Shown: one piece after another, positions 1 through 10,335 of the stretch
Layout: the number at the start of each line of letters is the position of its first letter
Position numbering within the stretch: the first letter of the stretch is position 1
Source of the DNA: Solenopsis invicta
Lineage: Eukaryota > Arthropoda > Insecta > Hymenoptera > Formicidae
Direction: 5' to 3'
DNA: 64,000 nucleotides
Assembly: GCF_016802725.1 (NCBI RefSeq)
Contig: NC_052670.1
Span: forward strand, 11,428,141 to 11,492,140
Position numbers and translations under genes: made by a program
Notes under the pieces: generated by a model
What the model saw: only the letters and a program-made list of their open reading frames with translations
What the model was told of the DNA's origin: nothing
The model's database searches: none

Positions 1-610
1 CGTTATTAGTATGTATCTATATAGCTCTACTTCACGACTTACAATGCGACTGTGTAGTTCTCAGGATGAAAAGTACACAAACATTCTTACACAATACAAA
101 GGAACAAAGTATATCGTGTGTTAGCATTAGCTCGGACAGCCACTATAGTTGTTGAATGTTTCAAAGTATATTGTACAACGAAGGGAATCATCGGCTAGTT
201 GCGCCGTTATCATTGCGATTGAACAATTCAAAGTTATAATCTAATTAAAGCATTCTACAAATTTGTGTTGTACGAGAGAGATAATTATATATAATTATGT
301 ATTAAGTATTTTGTACAAATATATATTGATTAGAAAAAAAAAATAATTTGTCATAATATGCTGATGATATGAGTTAATAAATAATACATCGATAAGTGAT
401 TTTTATATTAAATGTTACTTATGATGAAGTATGATTGTATATGTTACACTCAAATTTTTTTTTACCCTGTAAGTTGGATCGATTGATCTTCTTTTTGGAA
501 TATATTTAATATACCTCAGGCTTTTCCAAAATATTTTATTTCAAGACCCATATATAATGTGTAATATATAACAATAAAAGAAATACAACATCTATACACA
601 TATTATTTAT
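1..610. other. 3' flank of mRpS6, no gene seen
   Basis: AT-rich sequence downstream of the minus-strand mRpS6 stop codon. A reverse-complement AATAAA lies at 535-540, about 70 bases past the stop, and is the likely polyadenylation signal. I see no open frame with splice signals and no obvious repeat here. Confidence 0.5.
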
Positions 611-1560
611 CTATTTATTAAAAGGATAATAATCCAATCCATTATTGTATTTAAATTCACGTGTATTACGCTTTTCCTGCCTTTTTGTCATCTCCATCAG
701 TTTTTGGACGCTAGGCCTGTATAATTAATAAATGGGATGTTGATTACAAATTATTCGCAGGTTATATTATGTGAGACTGGGCTACAGATCATACCTGTAA
801 GGTGGTGGTAACATTTCTTCATGAAACGTACATTTCACCTTAGATGGTTCATTTTGTTTGAATATTTTTGATCTAACGATATCAATATCTCTATTGCATT
901 TATCTGTGATTTTGTCTATTTCATGTGGCGGTGCATCAAAATATATAAAAAAATGGCTGGAAATATAAAGGAGAAATATGAAAGAAATATGTGAGTAAAA
1001 TATGATGCAAATGTTTCACTTTAGCTTAAGTACCTATATAATAATAAATATATAATAAATAATAAAAGAATAATTTCTCAAGTTTATCCCAATCTAAAAT
1101 AGAGCCAGCTCAATTGTGCGTTAATTAGCATTACCGACATCGTAGATATAATAAGTAAGGTTTTTAATTCATCGATCAATCGCATTATATGCAAACTTTT
1201 AGAGTTATAATCACTTAATCTTACTTTGCTTCACGATAAACGTGTCCATGTGCATTAGTTTTGCACGGAAGCGGTTTCACTCCACAATTTTCAATTTTTC
1301 TGATAAAACCACCGGTACCAAATATCGACTCGGCCGTTCTTTTTAAGGTTGCTACCAGTTCCGGCTACAAATACATATTAAATTCTCGTTATTTTATAAG
1401 TGCTAAAGATCCAATATTATTTATGTAAAATAATATATATCACATGCATGCGATTATTGTAAATTAACGTTTTATTTATTATCTCCGAGATAAAAAAAAA
1501 CATAACCTATGATACCTTTTTCATGACGCGTAGCAACAACGGCATTTCATATGTAGGCAT
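611..1560 (-). CDS. mRpS6: Mitochondrial small ribosomal subunit protein bS6m (mRpS6)
   Basis: Small-subunit protein of the mitochondrial ribosome, acting in the mitochondrial matrix. Four coding exons read on the minus strand: 1516-1560, 1225-1364, 795-956 and 611-716, with GT-AG junctions and phases 0, 2 and 2. They join to 453 bases, giving 150 residues. The protein starts MPTYEMPLLLRVMKK and runs directly into PELVATLKRTAESIFGTGG, which follows the S6 pattern of a first beta strand and then a helix. Later segments CNRDIDIVRSKIF and PPYRPSVQKLMEMTKRQEK match the S6 domain and the basic tail of animal MRPS6. Length is close to animal orthologues (about 125-150). It ends NGLDYYPFNK before a TAG. 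The start is the only Met that gives the conserved N-terminus. Identity is from family recognition, not a database search. Confidence 0.93.
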
Positions 1561-2944
1561 ATTTATATTTTTCTTTTGTCACTCAAATTATATAATTTTC
1601 AAAAAACTTTAATGACAATATAACATCAATATTTTAACAAAATCGTCTGAGAATTGTCGAGAACATCACATATTTGTAGATAGTGTGAGATGTATAGGTT
1701 TGTTCTGATTTGTTCGTAACGCATGCTCATGCTCGAACATACTTTAAAGAGTGCACTCACATGGGATGCAGAATGGCGGAACGTTCGTGATTGATAGCGG
1801 CGCTTTATTCCGCCAATTCCGCTCCTCTAAGATGTATTTTCCTATATGTCCCATTGAGCAAAAATTGCGGAATGCGCAATTAGCGCTAATCAATTGCAAG
1901 AGTCTTCCCGTAAATCACTTATATGAGATCTGCCGGAATAGTGTTTGTCATTATATATCGATTACGCATTTTTACAAGTTCCGCTCCATGGGACATAGGA
2001 AACAAACTGATCTCAAAAATCACAAACACATACCCTATAACACAATATTATTTAATATTAAATAATATTTTTGGAATATTAAATTTAATATTAAAAAACA
2101 TTATATTCTCGGAATATTTTATTTTAATATTATTTTAATTTTGAATAATATTCGTATAATATTTTAAGAATATTGTAGCTCATATAGGATACAGGAAAGC
2201 CTGCATACCAACTGTATTTGTATACCGATTTTGATTTACATTTTCGCTCTTGCTTCAAAAAGACAAACAGATCGATACATATAAAACATAACAACACGGT
2301 TATTTATCTGCCATTGCAGCAATGAAATCTGATAAATTATTTATTATTATTTGCGGGCTTTTAAAAAAATTAAAACAAAATCATACTGCATTTGATCAAC
2401 AAAGATTGCGTCAAAATTAAAATTGCAAAATTGTGTATTCTGTATACAATCGCAAAAAAAAAAGAAAATCGCAATCCTTCTGTAGAATAAAAGTACGCAT
2501 AAAAAAAACTTGGATAAGACAGATTTTACAAGAAAATCGAAAAGAAGAAAAGAAAATTTTGAAAATAGCCATGTCCACGATTTTTAGCCGATACGATTTT
2601 TCGAGACGCCATACGCCATCTCTACAACAAGAACATACACTATGATGCCAATGTATATACATACAGTCGGCCAATACCTCGGAAAGCACATCAATCGCAT
2701 CTGTTGGCACACCTGGCGAAGGAATGAGTGCCGAGCGCGCGTCCACGAACTTTAAATTTTTTCTATCCTAACGGATAGAAATTATGTGCGATTTATTAAG
2801 TCGCAATTGCGAGCGCAATCAGGACGAGACACAAATAATGAAATGTGGGGGCGAATAAACAGTAGATACTTGTACAAATAAATTGACTCACCGTTCGCTG
2901 ATCGCTCCGTCCAGCTCCGTCTCGTAGTCTCAGCCGCCGCTTTC
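1561..2944. other. Intergenic, upstream of mRpS6
   Basis: Contains the mRpS6 5' flank and, from about 1703, one arm of a diverged inverted repeat (listed separately). The rest is AT-rich. The short open frames here have no splice or homology support. Confidence 0.45.
1703..1850 (+). repeat. Diverged inverted repeat, left copy
   Basis: About 150 bases including the words CACATGGGATGC, GGAACGTT and TGATTG, followed by GC-rich runs of TTCCGCC type. The same order of words is found in reverse complement at about 4235-4425. The two copies are clearly related but diverged. They could be two insertions of one MITE family or the ends of one larger element around the palindrome at 3248-3884. Boundaries are approximate. 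Confidence 0.55.
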
Positions 2945-3330
2945 GAAGATCCAAGATCCTCCTCCTCCTCTCGATTCATACTTGGCACAAACGCGCGACA
3001 CTTGGTTTGTTTTCGGCACTCCCGGTACTCACGCCCGTCGAAAACTCGAGATACGGTATACGAGGCAACGAAGAAGACGCGATTAAACGCGCGACGCGAC
3101 TTCGTGCCATTCCGACCGATCATTGTCGTCTGAGCGACACGAAGGATCCAAGATTCTCCTCACAACGATTCTTCTTGATTCATACTTGGCACGAACGCGC
3201 GAGCCTCCGTTTTCGGAACTCTCGAAACCCTCCTGGTGCTCACGCTTGTCGGAAACTCGGAATAAAAGGCAACGGAAAAGCTGCGAAACACGATTGAACG
3301 CGACACGACTTCGCACCATGCCTTCGACAT
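2945..3330. repeat. Two tandem GC-rich repeat units of about 196 bases
   Basis: Unit 1 starts near 2945 and unit 2 near 3141. Both open with a GATCCAAGAT block, then ATTCATACTTGGCAC, an ACGCGCG run, a CTCACGC block, a GTCG(A/G)AAACTCG block and end in a CGACTTCG(T/C)(G/A)CC block. Unit 2 continues into the palindrome beginning at 3248. This looks like a transposon arm made of sub-repeats. There is no credible coding content, although spurious frames exist because the sequence is GC-rich. Confidence 0.65.
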
Positions 3331-3884
3331 GACGGATGTCGGTACGAAGCATACGAAGACCGACACTTCACTTTCGGCAGTCCACGACACTCTCGAAACA
3401 CTCGCTCGCATCAAACACTCGTGCGGGATGACGAGGATACGAGTTGAAACGCGCTGCGACGCACCGCGACCTTCTGCCGTGCTCCCTAACCGACCGACTG
3501 CTGTTACTGCGTAGAGTGCGTAGTCGGCGTAGCGGCGTGACGCATGACTCACGTGACTGGAGCCTGCGCGCCGCTGCGCTGCTACCGCCGCTACTACGCA
3601 GTGCCAGCAGTCGGTCGGTACATACGACGGTTAGGGGGAACGGGGGAAAGTCGTGGCGCGTCGCTGCGCATTTCAAATTTCAACTCGCATCTTCGTCGTC
3701 CCGTAAGAGTTTTTGACGCGAGCGAGTGTTTCGAGAGTTTCGTGGAGTGTCGGAAGTGAAGTAAATTGTCGAGCGTTTGTGCTAACATTCGTCGTCAGTC
3801 GAATGCGATGTATTGTTACGAAGTTGTGTCACGTTTGATCGTGTTTCGCATCTTCTCCGCTGCCTCATATTCCGAGTTTTCGAC
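3248..3884. mobile_element. GC-rich long palindrome (fold-back type element)
   Basis: The left arm begins GTCGGAAACTCGGAAT at 3248, and its reverse complement in diverged form ends at 3884. The arms are about 300 bases each and meet near 3545. Matching blocks include CACTCTCGAAACACTCGCTCGC in the left arm and its complement at about 3720-3750 (differing at one base), and CCGACCGACTGCTG near 3490 against its complement near 3610. No transposase frame is present. The arms, plus tandem sub-repeats on the left side, suggest a non-autonomous fold-back transposon. I found no clear target-site duplication. Confidence 0.65.
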
Positions 3885-4234
3885 GCAGAAAAAAAATTAT
3901 TGTAAGGAGGAAAGGCAAACTTTCCGAAAAAAATGCAGGCTCAAGCTGAAGAAAAATATATTGATTATTTTAGATTGCCACCTCAATTATTTGATGAATT
4001 ATTAAAATTAGTCGGACCTGTTATTACCAAAAACAAGTAATTCGTGATCCCATTTTACCTGAAACTCCACTACACATAACACTGTGGTTTTTAGCATCAG
4101 GAGATAGCATGAAATCGATATCGTAATGACAATTATTTGATGGATTAGTAAAATTAATAAATTAATTATTTATTAATTAATTAGTCTTTTTTTTTCTTCG
4201 TGACAACACGTAAAAGACGAATACATGCGCAAAA

Positions 4235-4425
4235 GTTATTCCGCTGAAAACAGAAAAAGAAAACGGCGGAATCGGCGGAATGAAGCCGCTACCAATCACA
4301 AACGTTCCGCAGTTCCACCATTCCGCATCCCATGTGGGCGCACCTTTAGAGCACGTTAGAATATAATGGAGCATGTAACGTGAACAAATATAATGTTCTG
4401 TGCACAGTGCATGCGCGGCGAACCA
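4235..4425 (-). repeat. Diverged inverted repeat, right copy
   Basis: Reverse-complement partner of 1703-1850. It shares the CACATGGGATGC core, a GGAACGTTTGTGATTGG block and the TTCCGCCGATTCCGCC stretch. It lies 350 bases outside the palindrome. An open frame on the minus strand (4177-4446) is only a translation of the repeat. Confidence 0.55.
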
Positions 4426-6035
4426 GTAACGTATGCGGTGTAACAAGTCCTGGTAGGCGTCTCCAATTCAGTTAACGTTGAGTAGATAGCGTTGATAAAA
4501 ATATGATTAAAAATTATTTCAATATCCCCACATTTTTATACTAACCTTTTATTTACAATAAATTTTTTGTATACAAATTTTATTCTAAATTTTAACTGCT
4601 CAAATTTCAATTTTTATTAAATAAATTAAGATTTTAAAATCTTGTTCTTATAAGAATACCCTTTTATATATAAAAGTTGAATTTAATTTTTACAAGTAGC
4701 AGATATTTTTATATGTGTATACTCTCAATGTAATTTTAAGAAGTATGTTACATATTAATTTTTTAATCTAACTTTAAAAAGTTTAAAATTTTATTTAAGA
4801 AAATTTTGAAGCTAAAAAATTATTTTAGTAGTAGAAACGCGCGGGCATATATTAGAGGTTATCTATATAAAAATATATTAATTTTATACTGTTTGGAATG
4901 AATAAATATATTAGAGGGGCATACTCATAAAATATGTACGCTACTAACGGCGTCTCACGCTGCGCTATTGCGCATGTGTTTGTTCCACAAGTCTTATAAT
5001 AATAACTGTAATAACTACTCCATCAATACTGGTAGGCATTAGTAGGTATAAGTAAAGTGTGTGTGAAATCGTAAAGAAGTAATAGAAGTTACAATAGAAG
5101 TTAAGGTTTGAAGTTGAGTCTATTAAATTTGTTCTACTGCGATGACTAACTGAACAGTGAGGCATGCAAACCATGTGTTAGGAAATTTAAATAATTTCAA
5201 TAATTGAAGATATTTTACTTACATAAAGGTATTACAATTTACGTTGTATAATTAACGAATTATTATAAAATTATTGACATTTTTGGTAATGGATATATCA
5301 TTGTTTTATTTTTTGGATAATTTTAGTCAATTCCTCAAATAATATTTGTGATTTTATATGATGGAAAGTAGCACAGAAAGAAGTTTATAATTCGTTTGTT
5401 ATGTTTGTGTAGAGATGTTCTGTATTTCTTGTTTCTATTAATACATTCCATGTTATATCATGTGGTAATTTGTTCACCTTGCCACTTGTAGACCACACAA
5501 ACTTACGGCATTTTTGTTTGCGTTTATATTAGTTGTCAAGTAAAATGTATTTCATAATAAATTAAAACGTATAAAGATTATTATAAAGAAGGCCTAATGT
5601 ATTGATGTTGCATTGTATGTACATCATAATTATATATTTACACACATCCCATTTTGAACTCATTTTGGAATACTAGCTTAAAACATTCTAGCAATGCTCT
5701 ACAATAATATTGGAATGTTTTTGCAATATTCCTAAAATGTTGCAATGTTGTTGCAATATTAGTAAAATGTTATTTTGTACTCTGTGCTGTATAGGATGCT
5801 ATTCGAAATTAGTTGATAGTTATGTTTCTTTTTGTCTCCTAAATATCAAATGGCCTGTATGGAAAGTTTAGCATGAGTCATTGATGACCTATGTAGTATG
5901 GAATGTGTTATTATCTGAGAAAAATAATGTATCTTATTCATACATGAAACAAAATTATCATTAAAACAGTTTACATTGATTGTTGAAATAAGAATCTTTT
6001 ATATTTGTTTCAGATATTTTGTGAACATAGTGAAA
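4426..6035. other. Upstream region of snurportin-1, with a probable 5' UTR exon junction
   Basis: AT-rich. A good splice acceptor (TTTGTTTCAG) ends at 6013, 22 bases before the snurportin start codon, so at least one untranslated exon should lie upstream. I could not place its donor or the transcription start. A decayed MITE at about 5645-5797 is listed separately. No other gene is supported. Confidence 0.45.
5645..5797. mobile_element. Decayed MITE of the CCCATACAGCAC family
   Basis: The interior is full of GTTGCAATATT / CAATGTTGTTGC words, and the right end reads TGTGCTGTATAGGA. These resemble the interior and end of the better preserved copy at 44000-44087. The left end is weak, so its boundary is approximate. 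Confidence 0.4.
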
Positions 6036-7604
6036 ATGGCGGAATTACCAAGCGATAATACAAATGAAAATGAAAGTAATAACAGAAATGAAAATGAAAG
6101 TGATAACAAAAATGATGATAACATAAGCTGTAACACAAGTGATAACACAAGTGATAATATAAATGATAACACAAATGACACAAAGAAAGCTAGTTGTGAT
6201 GCAAGGGAAGCTGTTCGTAGGCAATTTTATAAAAACCACATAAAAGGAGATTATTTTAAGTTAGACATTGATGAGATTACACCTCAAGAAGAAAGACGTA
6301 GACTATTATTAGAATATCAGAAGAAGTATGTATAACAGATTATTTATAGGAATATTTTATTTATTATTTGTGTGTGTGTGTGTCTCTTATATTAAAAGAA
6401 ATTCAAGACATTTAATATAATATACATATAGAAAAGACATACAAAAAATTGATAGAAATGTAATGAAATATATATACTAGTGAAATATATACTCATATGT
6501 TAAATAATTATTCTGTATAGATTGAAAAAAGAATTACTAATAAGTGTTAAAAAAAGTTTAACTTGAGGATAGTTATAAAAAATTATTTCATAAAATGATC
6601 AGTGAACTTAAATGATTAATTTAATTTTTGTTCTCTTAACTAATGAAAAAAAAGTTAAAACATTCAATGTTTTGCATTTTTAATCATATCTATTATTGCT
6701 AGAATTATTTACTCGTAATTTAATTTAATTTTTCACTTCTATCATATTTTTTTTATTATTCTGAAGTTCTTTTTTTCTCATTTTATAGAAATTCTTTTAC
6801 ACAAATATGATATGCTATTTTATGATTTTTATAGATTTAGAGCAGAAACTATTGATGCTGCACGTGGTATGCATTTAAAACAGTATTCTATATCAGAAAA
6901 CGAAGAACATATGGATGAGGAATATATAGAGGAGGAATATATGGAAGATGAATATATGGATGATGAATGTGAGCAAGGAGAATGTATGGAATGTGAAGAA
7001 CAGAATGCAAAAAAGTATTGGAAAAAACATATGGAACATAGAGAAGCAAATCATATTTGCAATAAAAAAGATCTGAACTATATGAAAGTGGAAGGGTATG
7101 CTTCGTGGCACTACAGGATTATTCCAAATCAGTCCAAAACTTATAGAATGATGCTATCAGAATGGATGCTAGATGCGCCGCAAGATTTCACTGAAAAATG
7201 GATTATGGTTCCATGTCCAATAGGACATCGAGTTAGGCTCATCTCAGGCTGGGTATTAACTCGTCTCTGCTATTATATTTATAAGAAATTATCTATTACA
7301 AACGTATAATAATTTTAATAATTATTTTAAATTAGGGTGAAACAAAGGCATATTCTAGAGCCGGCATTATACATGCTGTCTTCCCTTCAGCACTTCCAGG
7401 TGGAAATCCTTCTAGTAACATGCATCACTCTGCTGCTATAGATGGAATTTGGGTAAAGAGTCAAAAAGTTTTTTATGTATTAGATGTATTGTATTGGAGT
7501 ACTTTACCACTCACAAATTGCCAGGTAATATATATGTGTGTATTTGTGGAAGGAATATATGTATATACATATATGCATACATTGCATATGTTACTATGCA
7601 TGCT

Positions 7605-7690
<86 letters not shown>

Positions 7691-8260
7691 CATACACTAC
7701 ATTTTATATTTTATATTCATATGTACATGCAATATTTTATTTTAGAGTGAGTTGAGGCTATTTTGGCTCAAAACCAAGTTCATGGAAACACCAGAATTAA
7801 AAAAACGCACTGATATAAATAAATATCCTATTTTATCTATACCAAATATCGATTGTAACTTGGACTTAAGTTCCGCTTTAGAAAATCTTGATAGCAAACT
7901 GTATCCCTTGGATGGATTTCTATTTTATCATCGCGAAGCGATATATACTTATGGATGCACTCCACTTGTGACATGGTTAAAACCTTTTATGTTATCTGAA
8001 GTACTTGGAATATCTGCGCCTTCATTGTTTAATGAGAAACCAGATGATTACATAGATTTTCAACATCATTTGCAAAAAATAGAAGCCAAAAAATGTAACA
8101 AAACCACGACTGCTATGAATTCCGTAAGTTTTCTTAAGTTGTATTGAATGATGAATCAATTTTGTGTATATGTTTGTGTACACATACACTTGTTTTTCAT
8201 TAAATTAATACATTTTCTTTTTTTAATTTATTACAGATGGAAATAGAAGGCGTTGCTTAA
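6036..8260 (+). CDS. Snup: Snurportin-1, m3G-cap snRNP import adaptor
   Basis: Import adaptor that binds the trimethylguanosine cap of spliceosomal snRNAs and links them to importin-beta for entry into the nucleus. Coding exons are 6036-6325, 6835-7252, 7336-7524, 7746-8123 and 8237-8260 (GT-AG), giving 432 residues. An acidic/Asn-rich leader (1-50) precedes the importin-beta-binding segment with EAVRRQFYKNH and EERRRLLLEYQKK (about 58-97). A very acidic, Met/Tyr-rich insert follows (about 118-152). The cap-binding domain starts at MLSEWMLD and includes FPSALPGGNP, FYVLDVLYWS and TPLVTWLKPFMLSEVLG. Trp207 and Trp376 align with the two cap-contacting tryptophans known from human snurportin-1. 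Human protein is 360 residues, so the extra length is mostly the leader and the acidic insert. The last exon (MEIEGVA) is unusual; see the pseudo-exon entry. A candidate AATAAA is at 8565-8570. Confidence 0.93.
7615..7690. repeat. (TA)n microsatellite in snurportin intron 3
   Basis: A nearly pure TA run interrupted once by TG near 7676. It lies between the donor after 7524 and the acceptor before 7746. Long Ile/Tyr open frames over it are translations of the repeat and are not genes. Confidence 0.9.
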
Positions 8261-8462
8261 ATTAAGGACCCATTTTTTTTAAACATTAATGATCTCAAAC
8301 TAGAAATAATTTAGAATGAATTTCGCCTTCAACTCAATTTTGATAAACCTGATTACAAACTATATCCTGTGGATGAATTTTTATTTTGCTATTGCAGAAC
8401 GTAAATTTGAATATATGTAATTTGTGGAAAAACCTTTTATATTATATCTGAAATGCTTGACA
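8237..8462 (+). pseudogene. Decayed duplicate of snurportin exon 4 overlapping its terminal exon
   Basis: From ATGGAAATAGAAGG onward the sequence resembles exon 4 from ATGGAAACACCAGAA (7781) onward, but is broken by stops. Aligned pieces are KLYPVDEFLF (copy) against KLYPLDGFLF (exon 4), and the DNA block AAAACCTTTTAT(A/G)TTAT(A/C)TCTGAA in both. The true terminal exon 8237-8260 forms the first 24 bases of this duplicate, so the final residues MEIEGVA and the stop appear to come from the duplicated exon. The 3' UTR would then be decayed coding sequence. Confidence 0.65.
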
Positions 8463-8872
8463 CAAACTGTGTAAAATTACTACTCATTTTTTTATTAACA
8501 AAGATACAATGTCATTTATTTAAAATTTTTATATCCTATTTCTTTTATTATAATAATGACACGAAATAAATAATTATTGCAATACTCATAACATTTACTA
8601 ATTTAACCTTCCAAAATCGACACTTATTGGATTTTTTGTCATTATGGATCTTAAATTATTGTTATTAAAATGTTACAAATGTTATAAATTATAAATGTAA
8701 TATTCATTTTTTTTATATCATTTATGCTATTAAAATTTTTTGAAATTAATAAGTACATTTGTTAGTCAATATAAATTAAATCTCACAGATCTTTCGTTAA
8801 TAACAGTTAGGTTTTGACATTATTTTTGGAAGATCAAACCATATATTATTTATATTATATTAAAATAAGAAG
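8463..8872. other. Convergent gap between snurportin-1 and CENP-L
   Basis: AT-rich 3'-end region shared by two genes converging on each other. It contains the candidate AATAAA for snurportin (8565-8570). I did not find an unambiguous signal for the minus-strand gene. Confidence 0.4.
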
Positions 8873-10335
8873 TCATATGTCAATATGTACTGTGTGAAAT
8901 ATATCAAGAGCTTTGTCACTAAAATACAACAATACATTATTCATAATATCTGTATTCATTACTTTCATCTGAAAATAAAAAAAGGCTGTATATACATATC
9001 TCTAATAAAAAAATATATTCTAACATAATTTCAATGTAAAATAGAAGAAAAAAATAACAATGTGTAAAAACTCACTCTGTTTTCCCTTATTGTTACTCCA
9101 CGCAGATTAATCCTATGCAGCATACATAAACCCAACTGCAAACCTCCTAGTGTTAACATTTGCTTATGCAAGACCTCGTGAAACAATTCTATATGTTTAT
9201 GGTCAAGAGATACATTAACTCTATTATCTTGATCTTCGACAATGCTGCAAATTAATTAGCAATATAAAACAGAGTATATAAATAATATTAGATGTTTTAG
9301 TATAATTAAACATCAACACACATACACTGATAATATTTTCCTGAGGTCTAAAGTGTGAAATTTAACTGTAATGGTATCTGTCACTGGTAATTCTGGCACT
9401 ATATATTCCATTTGTACTTCACCATCAACTATTGGCTGGTCATCCTTGTCACTTGCTATAATTATAATTGGAAGCAACCAGCTCAAGTCGTCCTCATTAA
9501 CTGGTAAAGCAACCACCAAACAGTCAAACATACGACCAATGATATCATGCACTGCATTCATACAGCTGTGAGTGCCACGACATAGTAGAAGAGGCAATCT
9601 AATAGAATTCTGTATATTTGATTCAGTCTGTGTTATCCTCCAAGATAATAATATTCCTTTATAAATAGATTTTTCAACATCATTTTCACGATTATTAGTT
9701 TTAGCTGTAACTTCAATCTAAAATATATTTAAAACAAACATAAATCTTGTCTCTAATATGTACACATTTTAATAAAAAATTAAAAAGTATCAAAAATGAA
9801 AATTGTTATCAAACCTTAATTGCTGGATCCTCAGTGTTCGGCCTAGAGACAAAATTGTCCATAATCGAAAATTTTGCATCATAAGTTACATTTTCACGTG
9901 ACAGGTTGCTTGCAACTTCTTCTCTTAATCTCTTCGAATATATTTTGAAATGAATATCATCTTGTTTGATTCCAAACAGAGCTGATGCTGCATAAATGTT
10001 CCATGTTTGGCCTACTAACTCTGTAAATTTAATTTATTCGTAATTTGTAGTAAAACTAGAATATAACGTTTAAACATAAAGAGTTGTTAAATATTTAATT
10101 TACTAGATAATTGATCAATGTATAACAGTCAGATTACATCTCGGAAGAATAAGGTTTTCAGTCCTTTTCAAATATGAAAAATACGCGCTGTACCTTCCAA
10201 TCCGTCAGTCTCGTCCTCTTCTGGCCTGGTACTCAGGTCGAACCGTTCTCGCTGGCGCATTCGCGGTGTGCGCGGAGTATACATCACGTTGCTAATGGCA
10301 GTGCCCGGCCTGGAGTTACTTTCCGTTTGATTCAT
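8873..10335 (-). CDS. CENPL: Centromere protein L (CENP-L), inner kinetochore
   Basis: Member of the constitutive centromere-associated network; with CENP-N it binds centromeric CENP-A chromatin. Five minus-strand exons: 10194-10335, 9815-10020, 9326-9717, 9076-9244 and 8873-8968. The frame closes across all junctions, giving 334 residues (human about 344). The basic, Pro-rich N-terminus (YTPRTPRMRQRERF) resembles the unstructured N-terminus of CENP-L. ELVGQTWNIYAASALFG matches the family's opening helix and strand. LLSWRI, RLPLLLCRGTHSC, IGRMFDCLVVALPVNEDDLSW and MEYIVPEL follow the order of the central CENP-L domain. FHEVLHKQMLTLGGLQLG and LHRINLRGVTIREN match the C-terminal part. Exon 3 uses a GTATGTG donor one base pair-step beyond an alternative GT; only this choice keeps the frame open. 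Identity comes from pattern recall of a divergent family, so a profile search would be useful. Confidence 0.82.

Noticed and set aside
7420..7755. Tyr/Ile-rich frames
   Set aside because: They translate snurportin exon 3 plus the intronic (TA)n repeat. The real frame leaves at the donor after 7524.
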